NCBI GenBank assembly: GCA_022376925.1
Contig: JAIOJX010000004.1
Coordinates: 6,820,001-6,884,000 of the forward strand
Length of the DNA stretch: 64,000 nucleotides
Source: Tragulus kanchil
Lineage: Eukaryota > Chordata > Mammalia > Artiodactyla > Tragulidae
Direction of reading: 5' to 3'
The notes under the pieces were generated by a model. That model did no database searches and had not been told where the DNA came from. It worked only from the letters and a program-made list of their open reading frames with translations. This document shows positions 46,311 through 58,050 of this stretch, piece after piece (within the stretch, counting starts at the first letter, position 1; each line of letters starts with the position of its first letter). The position numbers and the translations under genes were made by a program.

Positions 46311-46900
46311 GAATAGGGAAGAAAGGAAAGAGAAAAAATGTTTAAAAGATTAAAAAAATATTCCCTTTTGCATTAAGGGAAAGGAAGCATCTTTGAAAGG
46401 AAAAAGAAACTCCAGAGAAATTATTTAGAGGGAAAAATGTGGATTGTGGAAGATGAGGAATTAGGAAAAACAAGAGGGGAATGTTGAAGAGGGCTGTAAC
46501 TTTAGACTTTGAAATGTAACCTCTGTGTGTGTGTATGATATTAATAACATCTAGGTGAGTGAGGCCATATACTATGGTGTTTAAGAGCTCCATCATTTGC
46601 TAGATTTAGAGACTCTGTATATTCTTTTGAGGATCTCCTCAAAGATATTGTAAGTTCTTACACTCAAAACATTTGCTGTATTCTCTCATCACACAACCTA
46701 TATTTCTTACTAGACTGAACTACAGATATTGTATTAGAAGATACACCCACACACTGACAGTAGGAAAATTGTCATGAGAACCCAGAGTTTCAAGGAACCC
46801 ACAGGCCTGTTTGTTCCTGAGAACATGATTCAAAATGGTAAGATGCCACTAAAAACAACAGGAGTGAGACCATTAAAATGAATAGGAATCTGGCAGAATT
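46311..46900. other. unannotated sequence (D13 left arm)
   Basis: A-rich then mixed sequence, no family recognised. The right-arm equivalent is 47560-48093. Confidence 0.35.
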
Positions 46901-47550
46901 CAGTTCAGTTGCTCAGTCATATCTGACACTTTGTGACCCCATGGACTGTAGCACTCCAGGCTTCCCTGTCCTTCATCATATCCCGGAGTTTGCTCAAACT
47001 CATGTCCATTGCATCAGTGATGCCATCCAACCATCTCATCCTCTGTCATTCCCTTCTCCTTTTGCCTTCTGTTTTCCCCAACATCAGGGTCTTTTCCAGT
47101 GAGTCATCTCTTGGCATCATGATGGTGGCCAAAGTACTGGAGCTTCAGCTTCAGCATCAGTCCTTCCAGGGAATATTCAAGATTTATTTCCTTTAGGATT
47201 GACTGGTAATCCTTGTAATCCAAAGGACTCTCAAGAGTCTTCTTGAACACCACAGTTCAAAAGACATCAATTCTTTGACTCTCAGCCTTCTTTATGGTCC
47301 AACTCTCACATCCACACATGATTACTGGGAAAACCATAGCCTTGACTGACTATGTGGACTTTTGTTAGCAAAAGGTTTGTGATAGCTTTAGCAAGTGTCT
47401 TTTAACTTCAGAGCTTCAGTTACCACCCACAGTGATTTTGAAGCCCAAGAAAATAAGATCTGCCACTGTTTCTATTGTTTTCCTACCTACTTGCCATGAA
47501 GTGATGGGACCAGATGCTATGATATTTGGTTTTTGACTGTTGAATTTTAG
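46901..47550 (-). mobile_element. BovB LINE 3' part, antisense, cut at the D13 junction
   Basis: Starts at the BovB 3' end (cagttcagttgctcagtcat) and runs toward ORF sequence until the junction. The complete version starts at 48094. Confidence 0.9.
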
Positions 47551-48093
47551 GTGGGGAAAGAATAGGAAAGAAAGAAAATGTTTAAAAGGAAAAACAAAAA
47601 AGAACTCCAGAGAAATTATTTAGAGGAAAAATGTGGATTGTGGAAGATGAGGAATTAGGAAAACAAGAGGGGAATGTTGAAGAGGGCTGTAACTTTAGAC
47701 TTTGAAATGTAACCTCTGTGTGTGTGTATGATATTAATAACATCTAGGTGAGTGAGGCCATATACTATGGTGTTTAAGAGCTCCATCATTTGCTAGATTT
47801 AGAGACTCTGTATATTCTTTTGAGGATCTCCTCAAAGATATTGTAAGTTCTTACACTCAAAACATTTGCTGTATTCTCTCATCACACAACCTATATTTCT
47901 TACTAGACTGAACTACAGATATTGTATTAGAAGATACACCCACACACTGACAGTAGGAAAATTGTCATGAGAACCCAGAGTTTCAAGGAACCCACAGGCC
48001 TGTTTGTTCCTGAGAACATGATTCAAAATGGTAAGATGCCACTAAAAACAACAGGAGTGAGACCATTAAAATGAATAGGAATCTGGCAGAATT

Positions 48094-49188
48094 CAGTTCA
48101 GTTGCTCAGTCATATCTGACACTTTGTGACCCCATGGACTGTAGCACTCCAGGCTTCCCTGTCCTTCATCATATCCCGGAGTTTGCTCAAACTCATGTCC
48201 ATTGCATCAGTGATGCCATCCAACCATCTCATCCTCTGTCATTCCCTTCTCCTTTTGCCTTCTGTTTTCCCCAACATCAGGGTCTTTTCCAGTGAGTCAT
48301 CTCTTGGCATCATGATGGTGGCCAAAGTACTGGAGCTTCAGCTTCAGCATCAGTCCTTCCAGGGAATATTCAAGATTTATTTCCTTTAGGATTGACTGGT
48401 AATCCTTGTAATCCAAAGGACTCTCAAGAGTCTTCTTGAACACCACAGTTCAAAAGACATCAATTCTTTGACTCTCAGCCTTCTTTATGGTCCAACTCTC
48501 ACATCCACACATGATTACTGGGAAAACCATAGCCTTGACTGACTATGTGGACTTTTGTTAGCAAAAGGTTTGTGATAGCTTTAGCAAGTGTCTTTTAACT
48601 TCAGAGCTTCAGTTACCACCCACAGTGATTTTGAAGCCCAAGAAAATAAGATCTGCCACTGTTTCTATTGTTTTCCTACCTACTTGCCATGAAGTGATGG
48701 GACCAGATGCTATGATATTTGGTTTTTGACTGTTGAATTTTAGGTCAGCTTTTTCACTCTTCTTTTCACCCTTCATCAAGAGGTTCTTTAGTTCCTCTTT
48801 GCTTTCTGCTCTAAGGGTGTTGTCATCTGCATGCCTGAGGTTATTGACATTTCTCCAGGAAATCTCAACTCCAGCTTGTGCTTCATTCAGACCAGCATTT
48901 TGCATGATGTATTCTGCATGTAAAGTAAATAAGCAAGGTGACAATATGCAGCCTTGATGTACTCCTTTCCCATTTTGGAGCCAGTCTATTGTTCCATGTC
49001 CAGTTCTAACTACTGTTTCTTGTCCTGCATGCAGGTTTCACAGGAGGCAGGTAAAGTGGTCTGGTATTCCCATCTCTTTCAGAATTTTCCACAGTTTGTT
49101 GGGATCCACACAGTCAAAGGTTTTGGTATAGTCAATGAAGCAGAATTAGGTGTTTTCCTGGAATTCCTTGTTCTTTCTATGATTCAAC
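48094..49188 (-). mobile_element. BovB LINE 3' part, antisense, about 1.1 kb
   Basis: Continuous BovB from its 3' end through the reverse-transcriptase C-terminal region. It ends near 'ttctatgattcaactt', where old L1-like DNA begins. 5'-truncated and mutated. BovB is a horizontally acquired LINE, abundant in ruminants. Confidence 0.9.
48609..48944 (-). pseudogene. BovB reverse-transcriptase fragment, 111 codons
   Basis: Translates as the part of BovB RT around the catalytic box: SPCLFTLHAEYIMQNAGL, then the box as HADD instead of the usual aromatic-ADD, then 'SGPITSW' and 'LIFLGFKITV'. The aspartates are kept, but the first box residue is H and several consensus positions differ. It has no endonuclease domain and no intact start. 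The copy 49731-50066 is the D14 duplicate. Confidence 0.85.
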
Positions 49189-49495
49189 TTATTTTTGCCT
49201 AGTTTTGTGTAGTTAAGAGTATTGAGGAGCTTGGTTGATGCAGTGGAGTTGCTGAATCAAACCTTTCATGCCTAATTTGATTTATGTAGGCTATGTAGAA
49301 ACAGCCACACTGATGGAACTTACAGGTGCAAAACATTTCGTGTTTCTATAGAGAATGTGTATCTAGAAGTGACATTGCTGAGCAAAGAGATTCTCAATGC
49401 CATTTTGTCTAAGGCTGCCAAGTTGCCTCTTCATAAATGCCACTCTACTATCCCATCAAAAGTGAAAGAAATGTGTTCATAAAATGGATCAAATG
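49189..49495 (-). mobile_element. old L1-like fragment, antisense (D14 left arm)
   Basis: 'agaagtgacattgctgagca', 'taaggctgccaagttgcctc' and 'ccactctactatcccatca' are spaced like an ancient antisense L1 3' region. The right-arm equivalent is about 50312-50620. Confidence 0.45.
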
Positions 49496-49514
49496 CTTTA
49501 TCCCTTATTTTCTA

Positions 49515-50311
49515 ATTGACTGGTATCTTGTAATCCAAAGGACTCTCAAGAGTCTTCTTGAACACCACAGTTCAAAAGACATCAATTCTTTGACTCTCAG
49601 CCTTCTTTATGGTCCAACTCTCACATCCACACATGATTACTGGGAAAACCATAGCCTTGACTGACTATGTGGACTTTTGTTAGCAAAAGGTTTGTGATAG
49701 CTTTAGCAAGTGTCTTTTAACTTCAGAGCTTCAGTTACCACCCACAGTGATTTTGAAGCCCAAGAAAATAAGATCTGCCACTGTTTCTATTGTTTTCCTA
49801 CCTACTTGCCATGAAGTGATGGGACCAGATGCTATGATATTTGGTTTTTGACTGTTGAATTTTAGGTCAGCTTTTTCACTCTTCTTTTCACCCTTCATCA
49901 AGAGGTTCTTTAGTTCCTCTTTGCTTTCTGCTCTAAGGGTGTTGTCATCTGCATGCCTGAGGTTATTGACATTTCTCCAGGAAATCTCAACTCCAGCTTG
50001 TGCTTCATTCAGACCAGCATTTTGCATGATGTATTCTGCATGTAAAGTAAATAAGCAAGGTGACAATATGCAGCCTTGATGTACTCCTTTCCCATTTTGG
50101 AGCCAGTCTATTGTTCCATGTCCAGTTCTAACTACTGTTTCTTGTCCTGCATGCAGGTTTCACAGGAGGCAGGTAAAGTGGTCTGGTATTCCCATCTCTT
50201 TCAGAATTTTCCACAGTTTGTTGGGATCCACACAGTCAAAGGTTTTGGTATAGTCAATGAAGCAGAATTAGGTGTTTTCCTGGAATTCCCTTGTTCTTTC
50301 TATGATTCAAC
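49515..50311 (-). mobile_element. BovB LINE part, antisense (D14 right arm)
   Basis: Duplicate of about 48391-49188, with the BovB 3' end missing because the duplication starts inside it. Confidence 0.9.
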
Positions 50312-50620
50312 TTATTTTTGCCTAGTTTTGTGTAGTTAAGAGTATTGAGGAGCTTGGTTGATGCAGTGGAGTTGCTGAATCAAACCTTTCATGCCTAATT
50401 TGATTTATGTAGGCTATGTAGAAACAGCCACACTGATGGAACTTACAGGTGCAAAACATTTCGTGTTTCTATAGAGAATGTGTATCTAGAAGTGACATTG
50501 CTGAGCAAAAGAGATTCTCAATGCCATTTTGTCTAAGGCTGCCAAGTTGCCTCTTCATAAATGCCACTCTACTATCCCATCAAAAGTGAAAGAAATGTGT
50601 TCATAAAAATGGATCAAATG

Positions 50621-51740
50621 TCCTGTTTCCATTAAGACATTGTGGTTCCTTTATTTGTCTCTAAACTACATTTTTATTCTCATATTTTTTTTTTATCTCT
50701 TTGACTTGAGGGTGGCAAATTATACTCAGAGACCGAGATTGACTTTGATGTTTTAAGCACAGGTTTTTTCTGAGACTTAAGATAATTTCACAAGCTAGTA
50801 GCATACAGAATGATGGCCTAACAAGTCAGTAAATAAACAACATACATAAAAAAAGATAGATTAGTTACATTATTGTTCCCAGCAAGGGGAGATGAGGGGA
50901 TAAGGCCCAAATTTAGTTCAACAACTACCTTTATTGAACTGGTTCTTGGAGAGAGATGACTTGACTATCTGCTGGCCAAATAAAAGTGAAAACTTCAGAG
51001 TTGCTAGAGTATGGTGCTAGGGAATGATGTTTTGGTGGTGTTGGCTGGCAAGTTACTTGTCTTCATGAAGCAATGACACCAGCTTTCACCAATGTCAGTA
51101 GAAGAGTTGTCTTTACCATGGTGGGAGCTCATGCCCCAGGGTCTCTGGAGAGCTATTTAGATCAGCAAATGGTGTCCTTATCCAAACCAACCACTCTCTA
51201 ATAGTCCTCACAAACTGTGGACACTTATAGTCTAAATGACCCCTCTCTGTAGTTGCTTTTTCAAGTATTCTTTCTGATAAGCCCCTAGCAGGACCCTTCT
51301 GTGCCTCAGCTACTGAGTGCTTATCAGCAAACACAGATGTGGTGATACAATTTCCCTTTTTATCAAAATGCTACTTCATTCTTGAAAACAATTTCACACT
51401 TGAAAACACGATCATTTTTGTCATAACCGAATGCATTTGGAATCATGTTAAACTACTACACAGCACTGTTACTCCTGTTTGGTGAGTGAAACAGTGGCAT
51501 CTGTGTATGGGTTCTCGCTGCCAGTCTCTCCTTCCAGGAGCTGAGGTTTGGATTAGAGAAAGGTGAGACTGTGGAGAGGAGTATTTCCCTGGATAACTCA
51601 GAGGGCAAAACAGCTGCGGATCGGCACATTCAGTGACCTATACAGCATTGTTCCATACTGCTTTTAATACCCACTCTTGTTCTTTTGAGAATCTCTTCTC
51701 TAATACACTAGAGGTTGCAGAATGGAAACATGGCTTCAAG
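50621..51740. other. unannotated sequence
   Basis: No element recognised. A reverse 73-codon frame at 51113-51334 has no family signature that I can name. Confidence 0.35.
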
Positions 51741-51815
51741 CATATATAGGCATACCTCAGAGATACTGTGGGCTTGGTTCCAGGGTTAATGACTTTCAGA
51801 AATAAAACAAATAAT
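51741..51815 (+). mobile_element. possible Tigger-type DNA transposon end
   Basis: ataggcatacctcagagata followed by 'cttggttccagg' matches a TcMar-Tigger terminal sequence. Only this end is evident. Confidence 0.5.
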
Positions 51816-53889
51816 ATCCCTTTTAACCATATGCCTCAAATATTAACACTTTAATACATGTGCTTTGTTTTCTCTTTTGTTCCCTTTTATAGATATATAT
51901 TTATAAAATGTAATATTGTATAATGTAACAAATATAAATTTCTGGACTCTTTACTTGGTACTGAGTAAATAGTAGATATTTAACTCTTTAACCCTAAATT
52001 CATCAGTGTGTGTTTCCTAAAAACAAAGACATTCTCTTTTATAATACAATTTTCAAAATCAGGAAATTGACATTGGTACAATACTATTACCTGATATACA
52101 AAATTTTTTCAAATTTTGTTAGTTCTTTCACTAAATGTCTTTCATAATAAAAAGAAAAAAAAATCAACAAAAGCAAAAGCTCTCTGTTCCAAGTTTCAAT
52201 GCACACATTTAAGCGTTAAGTCTCTTTAGTCTGCTTTAATTGGCTAGTTTCTTAGTCTTTGTTTCTCAAAACCTTGACATTTTTTGTAGAATGTCCTTCA
52301 ATTTCTGTCCTAAAAAATAATTTTCTTGTTACTAAATTTGAGATACAAGTTTCTGTCAGGAATATCTCAGAAATGATGTTGTGTCTTTTCCAGTAAATCA
52401 AATCAATAGGCATATGATATCTACTAGAATTGTTTATGGTGTTGTCAACTTCAATCATTTGACTTGTCAGTGTTTTCATTTTCTCCACCATAAAGTTACT
52501 ACTTTGCTCTTTGTTAGAAAGTATTAATACTTTGAGACTATGAAAATAATCTGTTTCTTAGTAAATACTCTTAGTTTTAGCATCAATCAGTGGTTCTACG
52601 CCGAGACAACTACTACTATGTGTGTGTGGTGATTAACAAATTGTGACTTTTAAATCTCATCATTCCCTTCTCTATTTTAGTTGGCATTGTACTGTAGAAA
52701 GGGTTTTTTTGCATATCTCCCATTTAATTTTTTCCTTTATGTAATGGTCTCTTGGATTCTTATTTACTGGATAAGATCTGTTGATCTAATTGATCATTTT
52801 TGCTCAAATTTTCCTCGAGTTGACCAGGGACACTCACTTTCAGCTAGTTTCTGTCTCCTTTGCTGTATACTAATCATCCTTTGAGCACTTGCTTGCTCAT
52901 GGAAAGCTCCAGCTTCATAGTAACTTGGTCTGCCCCAGCCCTGGAGTCAGCCTTTCTTCAGGTCCTTTAATTAAGAATGATGCTTAGAAATTATGATCTG
53001 GGCATGACAAATTACTTAGTATCAGTGCTTCTAAGTCCCCTAAGTAGACTGAGATAAATAACCGTATAGATATCCTAGGTAGACTGAGATCAGAACTACT
53101 TAGATATGTGTGTGTGTATACATTAATAGACATATACACATCTGTATTTAGAACTACGACTTCATACTGTTGTTTCCAATGCTGTAGAATTCTCTCCAGC
53201 CCTACCTCTTTTTAAATTTGTAATTTTTCTTCTCTGACATCGAGAAACTTCACTCTCATCATCCAAAATATATTACTTCCTCAGTCCTAGAGTACATACA
53301 ATTTTAGTATTTCTAACTAGTATTTGTATTTTGTAATGCTAAATTTGGTCAATTTAGTTTGGCTAAAAGTGAAGAACATCTATTGTCTAGAATCTAACCT
53401 TTGCTTACAGTTCTTGTTTTTAGCTTGAGGGTATAGAGCAAAAGTAGGTATTCAATAGTTGACTTGGAATGGTTACTTTTCTTCTTCATTGGCATTATGT
53501 TATTCACTTGAATTAGTTATGGTTATTTGTGTTTCTGTTTAATTTTATCTCCCCATTCTTGTTGATTTTATTTATGTCTTTATGGATATTAAAATATACA
53601 TTTTAATAGTCAGGACTATACAAGAAGTTATACTCAAAAGTGTCCCTCCTCCACCCTCTACCATTCCTTCTGTTTAGTTCCCATTCCTCCATCCCCTTCA
53701 CCCTGAACCTACACCACAGGTAACCAATCTCCTTCATTTCTAGGTTCTTTTCTATGTTTCTCCTTATAAAAATGAGATTTCTACAAGTTTTTACCCTCCT
53801 CTTCTTTCTTACCCAAAGGTATTCTGTAACTTCCTTTTTACACTTTGATTTTTTCCCCTACATTACACAGTATTTTTATCATTCTTTCC
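51816..53889. other. unannotated AT-rich sequence
   Basis: About 2 kb in which I recognise no specific element. Short (TG)n at 53106-53118. The 67-79-codon frames at 52252-52491 and 52681-52884 have no signature. Confidence 0.35.
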
Positions 53890-54926
53890 AGTAGCTATAA
53901 GGTTGTAGTGATGTTCCCTCTTTCATTGCTGATGGTGATAATTGTGCTTTTCACTCTTATTTTCTATAATTTTTGAGGGAGTTGATTTTTTTTAAATTAA
54001 TCTTTTGAAAAACTGCTTTGGGCTTTAATCCTATCTACTTCTTTAAAAAATCATACTTATTTCAGGTCTTATCTGTAGAAGTTCCTTTCTTCTCCTTATG
54101 TTGGATTTAATTTGCCTGACTTCTTAGGATAGAAGCAGATTGTTGATTTAAAAAACACATCTTTTCTAAAATAAGCATTTAAGGCTATACATTTCTCACT
54201 AACCACTATTTTAGATACATTCAACACATTTCTGTGTGTTGTGTTTTCATGGTTACTCAGTTTGAAATACTGTTTAAAAATCTCTTAACTTCTTTGATCC
54301 ATGTGTTGCTTCTATATGTATTGTTCAATTTCCAAATGCATAGGGTTTTATAGTTCTTTTCTATTGATTTGTGATTTCATTCCACAATGGTCAAGGAATA
54401 CAGACACAGAGTCTCTTTTTTGGAACATTTTCTGTATGCTTGAAGAGACTGTGTTTCCTAATAATTGCTATTTGCTGAGTGTAGTGCTCCGTCAATGTTA
54501 TCTAGGTCAAGGTGGTTAATAATGATCCGATTTTCTGTATTTTTACTGATCTTATTTCTGGGTCCTCAATGAGTTACTCAGAGAGGAGAGGAATGTTAAA
54601 GATGCTAATAAGTATTAAGGATTTGTCTATCTCTCCCTTCAGGTCTTTCAATTTTGCTTGATGTTTTTCAAAGATCTCATAATAGGCACATGGATTTCTG
54701 ATTGTTGCCTTCTTGAAACACTAACAGTTTTGTCATTATGAACTGTTTTTCATTATCTCTTAAAATGCTGCTTGCCTTAAATTCTACTTTGCTGTTATGT
54801 TTATTACATGTATGAAAAATCATCTTTCATTTTTTTGCTTTTAGATAATTTTTACCTTTTAATTTAAATAACACTATTTTGCAGTCTGGTCATCTTTCAC
54901 TTAAATACTTAAATTCAAAGTATTCA

Positions 54927-55176
54927 GGGCTTTCCTGGTGGTCCAGTGGGTAGAGTTGGCCTTGCAGTACAAGGGCACCTGTTCGATCCCTGGCCCAGGA
55001 AGATTCCATGTGCAGCAGAGCGGTGAGGCAGGTGTGTCCAATTATGATCCAACACTCTGGAGCACATGTGCCCAGAGCCGGTGCTCTACAACAAGAGAGG
55101 CCACTGCAACGGGAGGCCCATACAGGCCAAAGAATAAAAAGTTGGATGAAAATAAGTGAATAGAAGACCAATAAAA
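54927..55176 (+). mobile_element. long CHR-type SINE, sense (D15 left arm)
   Basis: gggctttcctggtggtccag, B box 'cctgttcgatccctggccca', 'gagcacatgtgcccagagcc' and 'ccaaagaataaaaagttgga'. No C-rich tail. Confidence 0.87.
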
Positions 55177-55997
55177 TAGGCCAAAAATTAAAAAGAATAA
55201 AAGAAAAATTCAATCCATTTTTGTTAGTGTAGTTATTAATCTATTAGGTTTAAGGCTATACATTTCTCACTAACCACTATTTTAGATACATTCAACACAT
55301 TTCTGTGTGTTGTGTTTTCATGGTTACTCAGTTTGAAATACTGTTTAAAAATCTCTTAACTTCTTTGATCCATGTGTTGCTTCTATATGTATTGTTCAAT
55401 TTCCAAATGCATAGGGTTTTATAGTTCTTTTCTATTGATTTGTGATTTCATTCCACAATGGTCAAGGAATACAGACACAGAGTCTCTTTTTTGGAACATT
55501 TTCTGTATGCTTGAAGAGACTGTGTTTCCTAATAATTGCTATTTGCTGAGTGTAGTGCTCCGTCAATGTTATCTAGGTCAAGGTGGTTAATAATGATCCG
55601 ATTTTCTGTATTTTTACTGATCTTATTTCTGGGTCCTCAATGAGTTACTCAGAGAGGAGAGGAATGTTAAAGATGCTAATAAGTATTAAGGATTTGTCTA
55701 TCTCTCCCTTCAGGTCTTTCAATTTTGCTTGATGTTTTTCAAAGATCTCATAATAGGCACATGGATTTCTGATTGTTGCCTTCTTGAAACACTAACAGTT
55801 TTGTCATTATGAACTGTTTTTCATTATCTCTTAAAATGCTGCTTGCCTTAAATTCTACTTTGCTGTTATGTTTATTACATGTATGAAAAATCATCTTTCA
55901 TTTTTTTGCTTTTAGATAATTTTTACCTTTTAATTTAAATAACACTATTTTGCAGTCTGGTCATCTTTCACTTAAATACTTAAATTCAAAGTATTCA

Positions 55998-56248
55998 GGG
56001 CTTTCCTGGTGGTCCAGTGGGTAGAGTTGGCCTTGCAGTACAAGGGGCACCTGTTCGATCCCTGGCCCAGGAAGATTCCATGTGCAGCAGAGCGGTGAGG
56101 CAGGTGTGTCCAATTATGATCCAACACTCTGGAGCACATGTGCCCAGAGCCGGTGCTCTACAACAAGAGAGGCCACTGCAACGGGAGGCCCATACAGGCC
56201 AAAGAATAAAAAGTTGGATGAAAATAAGTGAATAGAAGACCAATAAAA
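55998..56248 (+). mobile_element. long CHR-type SINE, sense (D15 right arm)
   Basis: D15 duplicate of 54927-55176. Confidence 0.87.
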
Positions 56249-56411
56249 TAGGCCAAAAATTAAAAAGAATAAAAGAAAAATTCAATCCATTTTTGTTAGT
56301 GTAGTTATTAATCTATTAGGTTTAAGTCTTACCATTTTGCTATTTGTTTTTATTAATTTATTTGGCTGGTTTATTTATGGTTTCGCTACATCTCCTTTCA
56401 TGTTGTATTTT

Positions 56412-57044
56412 ACTTATTTATTTTTTGGCCACTTCTATTGGTCTTTCTTTTTTTTTTAACATCTTTTTTAAAAGATTTATTTATTTATTTATTTTGGGCG
56501 GGGGTCGTGTTGGGGAGGGAGGGGAGTGGGCGGGCCACTTCTATTGGTCTTTCATTTCTCTATTTTCATCCATCTTTGTGCTTCGGCTCCTGTGGGCCTC
56601 CCATCGCGGTGGCGTCTGTCGTTGCAGAGTGCCGGCTCTGGGCGCATGCGCTCCAGAACTCCGGCTCAGTAACTGGACACATCGGTCCAGCCACTCCGCG
56701 GCACGTGGGATCTTCCCAGGCCAGGGATCGAACTGGCGCCCCTTGCACTGCAAGGCGGTGTCCTTATCCACTGCGCAACCAGGGGAAGTCCCTCTATTGG
56801 TCTTTCATTTATTAATTTCCATCCATCTTTGTTCTTTGGCCCGTGTGGGCCTCCCATCGCAGTGGCCTCTGTTGTCGCAGAGCGTCAGCTCTGGGCTCAT
56901 GCGCTCCAGAGCTCCGGTTCAGTAGTTGGACACATCCGTCCAGCCGCTCTGCGGCACATGGGATCTTCCTGGGCCAGAGATTGAACTGGCACCCCTTGCA
57001 CTGCAAGGTGGTGTCCTTACCCACTGGACCACCAGGGAAGTCCT
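56412..57044 (-). mobile_element. long CHR-type SINE, antisense, split by a younger copy of itself
   Basis: The outer element has its tail side at 56412-56447 ('ggccacttctattggtcttt') and its body and head at 56793-57044 (ending 'gaccaccagggaagtcct'). Between them sits a complete younger copy. Confidence 0.85.
56448..56792 (-). mobile_element. full-length young long CHR-type SINE inserted in an older copy
   Basis: T run, (TTTA)n, G-rich tail block at 56496-56534, body and head ending 'ccaggggaagtcc'. The target-site duplication tctattggtctttc stands at 56434-56447 and 56793-56806. That word is part of the SINE tail itself. Confidence 0.9.
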
Positions 57045-57164
57045 CATATTGTATTTTACATTAATCAAATACAGATAGTTTTAGTGATTCATTTTATTGG
57101 CTTTTTAAGCTATGCTTTGTTTTGTTAACTTAGAGATTATAATTTTTATTTTTCCTAGCTCCCT
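57045..57164. other. unannotated AT-rich sequence
   Basis: Short stretch, nothing recognised. Confidence 0.3.
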
Positions 57165-57545
57165 GGTATTTTTTTATTTTATTGGCATATAGTTAATATA
57201 AAATATTATGTAAGTTACAAAACAATGATTCACAATTTTTTGTTTGTACTTCATTTATGTAATGATAATATATTGACTATATTCTGTGTGTTGTATAGTG
57301 TTATTCTTGTGTCTTATTTTATATATAATAGTGTGTACCTCTCAATCCCTTACCCTTATATATCCCTCTCCATAGGTAACCACTAAGTTTGTTTTATTTC
57401 AGTCTGTTTCTTTTCGTTATGTGCACTAGTTTGTGGTACTTTTTAGATTCCACATGTAATTGATACCATCGAATATTTGTCTTTCTCTGTCTGATTTATT
57501 GTCTGTCTGACTTAGCATAATGCCCTCTAGGTATTTACCCATATA
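57165..57545 (-). mobile_element. old L1 3' UTR, antisense
   Basis: 'ttattggcatatagttaata', 'cacaattttttgtttgtact', 'tgtgtacctctcaatccctt' and 'aggtaaccactaagtttgtt' are in the order of an old L1 3' UTR. Confidence 0.65.
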
Positions 57546-58050
57546 TTTATGACTGTCTATGCTCTGCATTAGTTTATAGAATCCTAATCTGTTGTCATTT
57601 TCCTTCAGTTTGAATAACTGCTTTAGTATTTCATGAAGTGCAACTCTACCGTACTTCCTATTTACATGAAAATGTCTTTATTTTTCTATCATTTTAAAGT
57701 TATTTTTACTGGACCTAGGATTCTGGGTAAAATAGTTTTTCTTTTAACAGTTTATGCACTGTTCCCCAGTCTTCTCACATCTTTAATTTTCAGTATCATT
57801 TTTATTGATAGGGGACTATAATGTTCCTTATTTGTAGGTTTTTAATTTTTCCTTTTATATAATATTCTGCTTATTTTTGGCTTTCAGAAATTGGACTATA
57901 GCGTGCCTCATGGGAATTTAATGAACTTCTTAGATCTACACATTTGTTTTTCCCATCAATTTTGAGGAATAGTTGACTGCTTTACTCCTGCCTTTCTTTT
58001 TATTTTCTGTCTTAGCTCTTTTGTACTCCAGGTCTCTCTCTACTGTATAT
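57546..58050. mobile_element. old LINE-like sequence, unclassified
   Basis: 'gaaaatgtctttatttttct', 'tgttccccagtcttctcaca' and 'ttggactatagcgtgcctca' resemble a common ancient L1-associated repeat in antisense. Low certainty. Confidence 0.4.

Larger units (their letters stand above)
46304..48745. repeat. direct duplication D13 (offset 1249, falling to 1193)
   Basis: Left arm about 46304-47550, right arm about 47551-48745. The first ~105 bp of the right arm are a strongly shortened version of the left arm start (about 50 bp lost between 47553 and 47603). From 46408/47603 on the arms agree except for lost bases in G/A runs. The junction cuts an antisense BovB at 47550. Confidence 0.93.
48391..50620. 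repeat. direct duplication D14 (offset 1124-1122-1125), chained to D13
   Basis: Left arm 48391-49495, spacer 49496-49514, right arm 49515-50620. The right arm lacks two bases beside the junction (tatcttg against taatccttg) and gains single bases in C and A runs later. The segment 48391-48745 occurs three times (47198, 48391, 49515). Confidence 0.95.
54178..56326. repeat. direct duplication D15 (unit 1071 bp)
   Basis: The unit 54178-55248 is repeated at 55249-56320. The 6-bp word tttaag stands at left edge, junction and right edge. One extra G (acaagggcacc against acaaggggcacc near 56045) is the only change found. Confidence 0.96.
53890..56330 (-). mobile_element. old L1-like sequence, antisense, interrupted by SINE and D15
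   Basis: 'ccctctttcattgctgatgg', 'aataagcatttaaggctata', 'tttctattgatttgtgattt', 'tatctaggtcaaggtggtta' and 'ggatttgtctatctctccct' come in the order of an ancient mammalian L1 in antisense. Heavily mutated. Confidence 0.5.

Noticed and set aside
51113..51334. Reverse 73-codon frame as a retroviral or gene fragment
   Set aside because: Translation looks protein-like in composition, but I cannot match it to a named family.
56344..56925. 193-codon forward open frame
   Set aside because: It reads through two nested antisense SINEs. Similar translations appear at every copy of this SINE.
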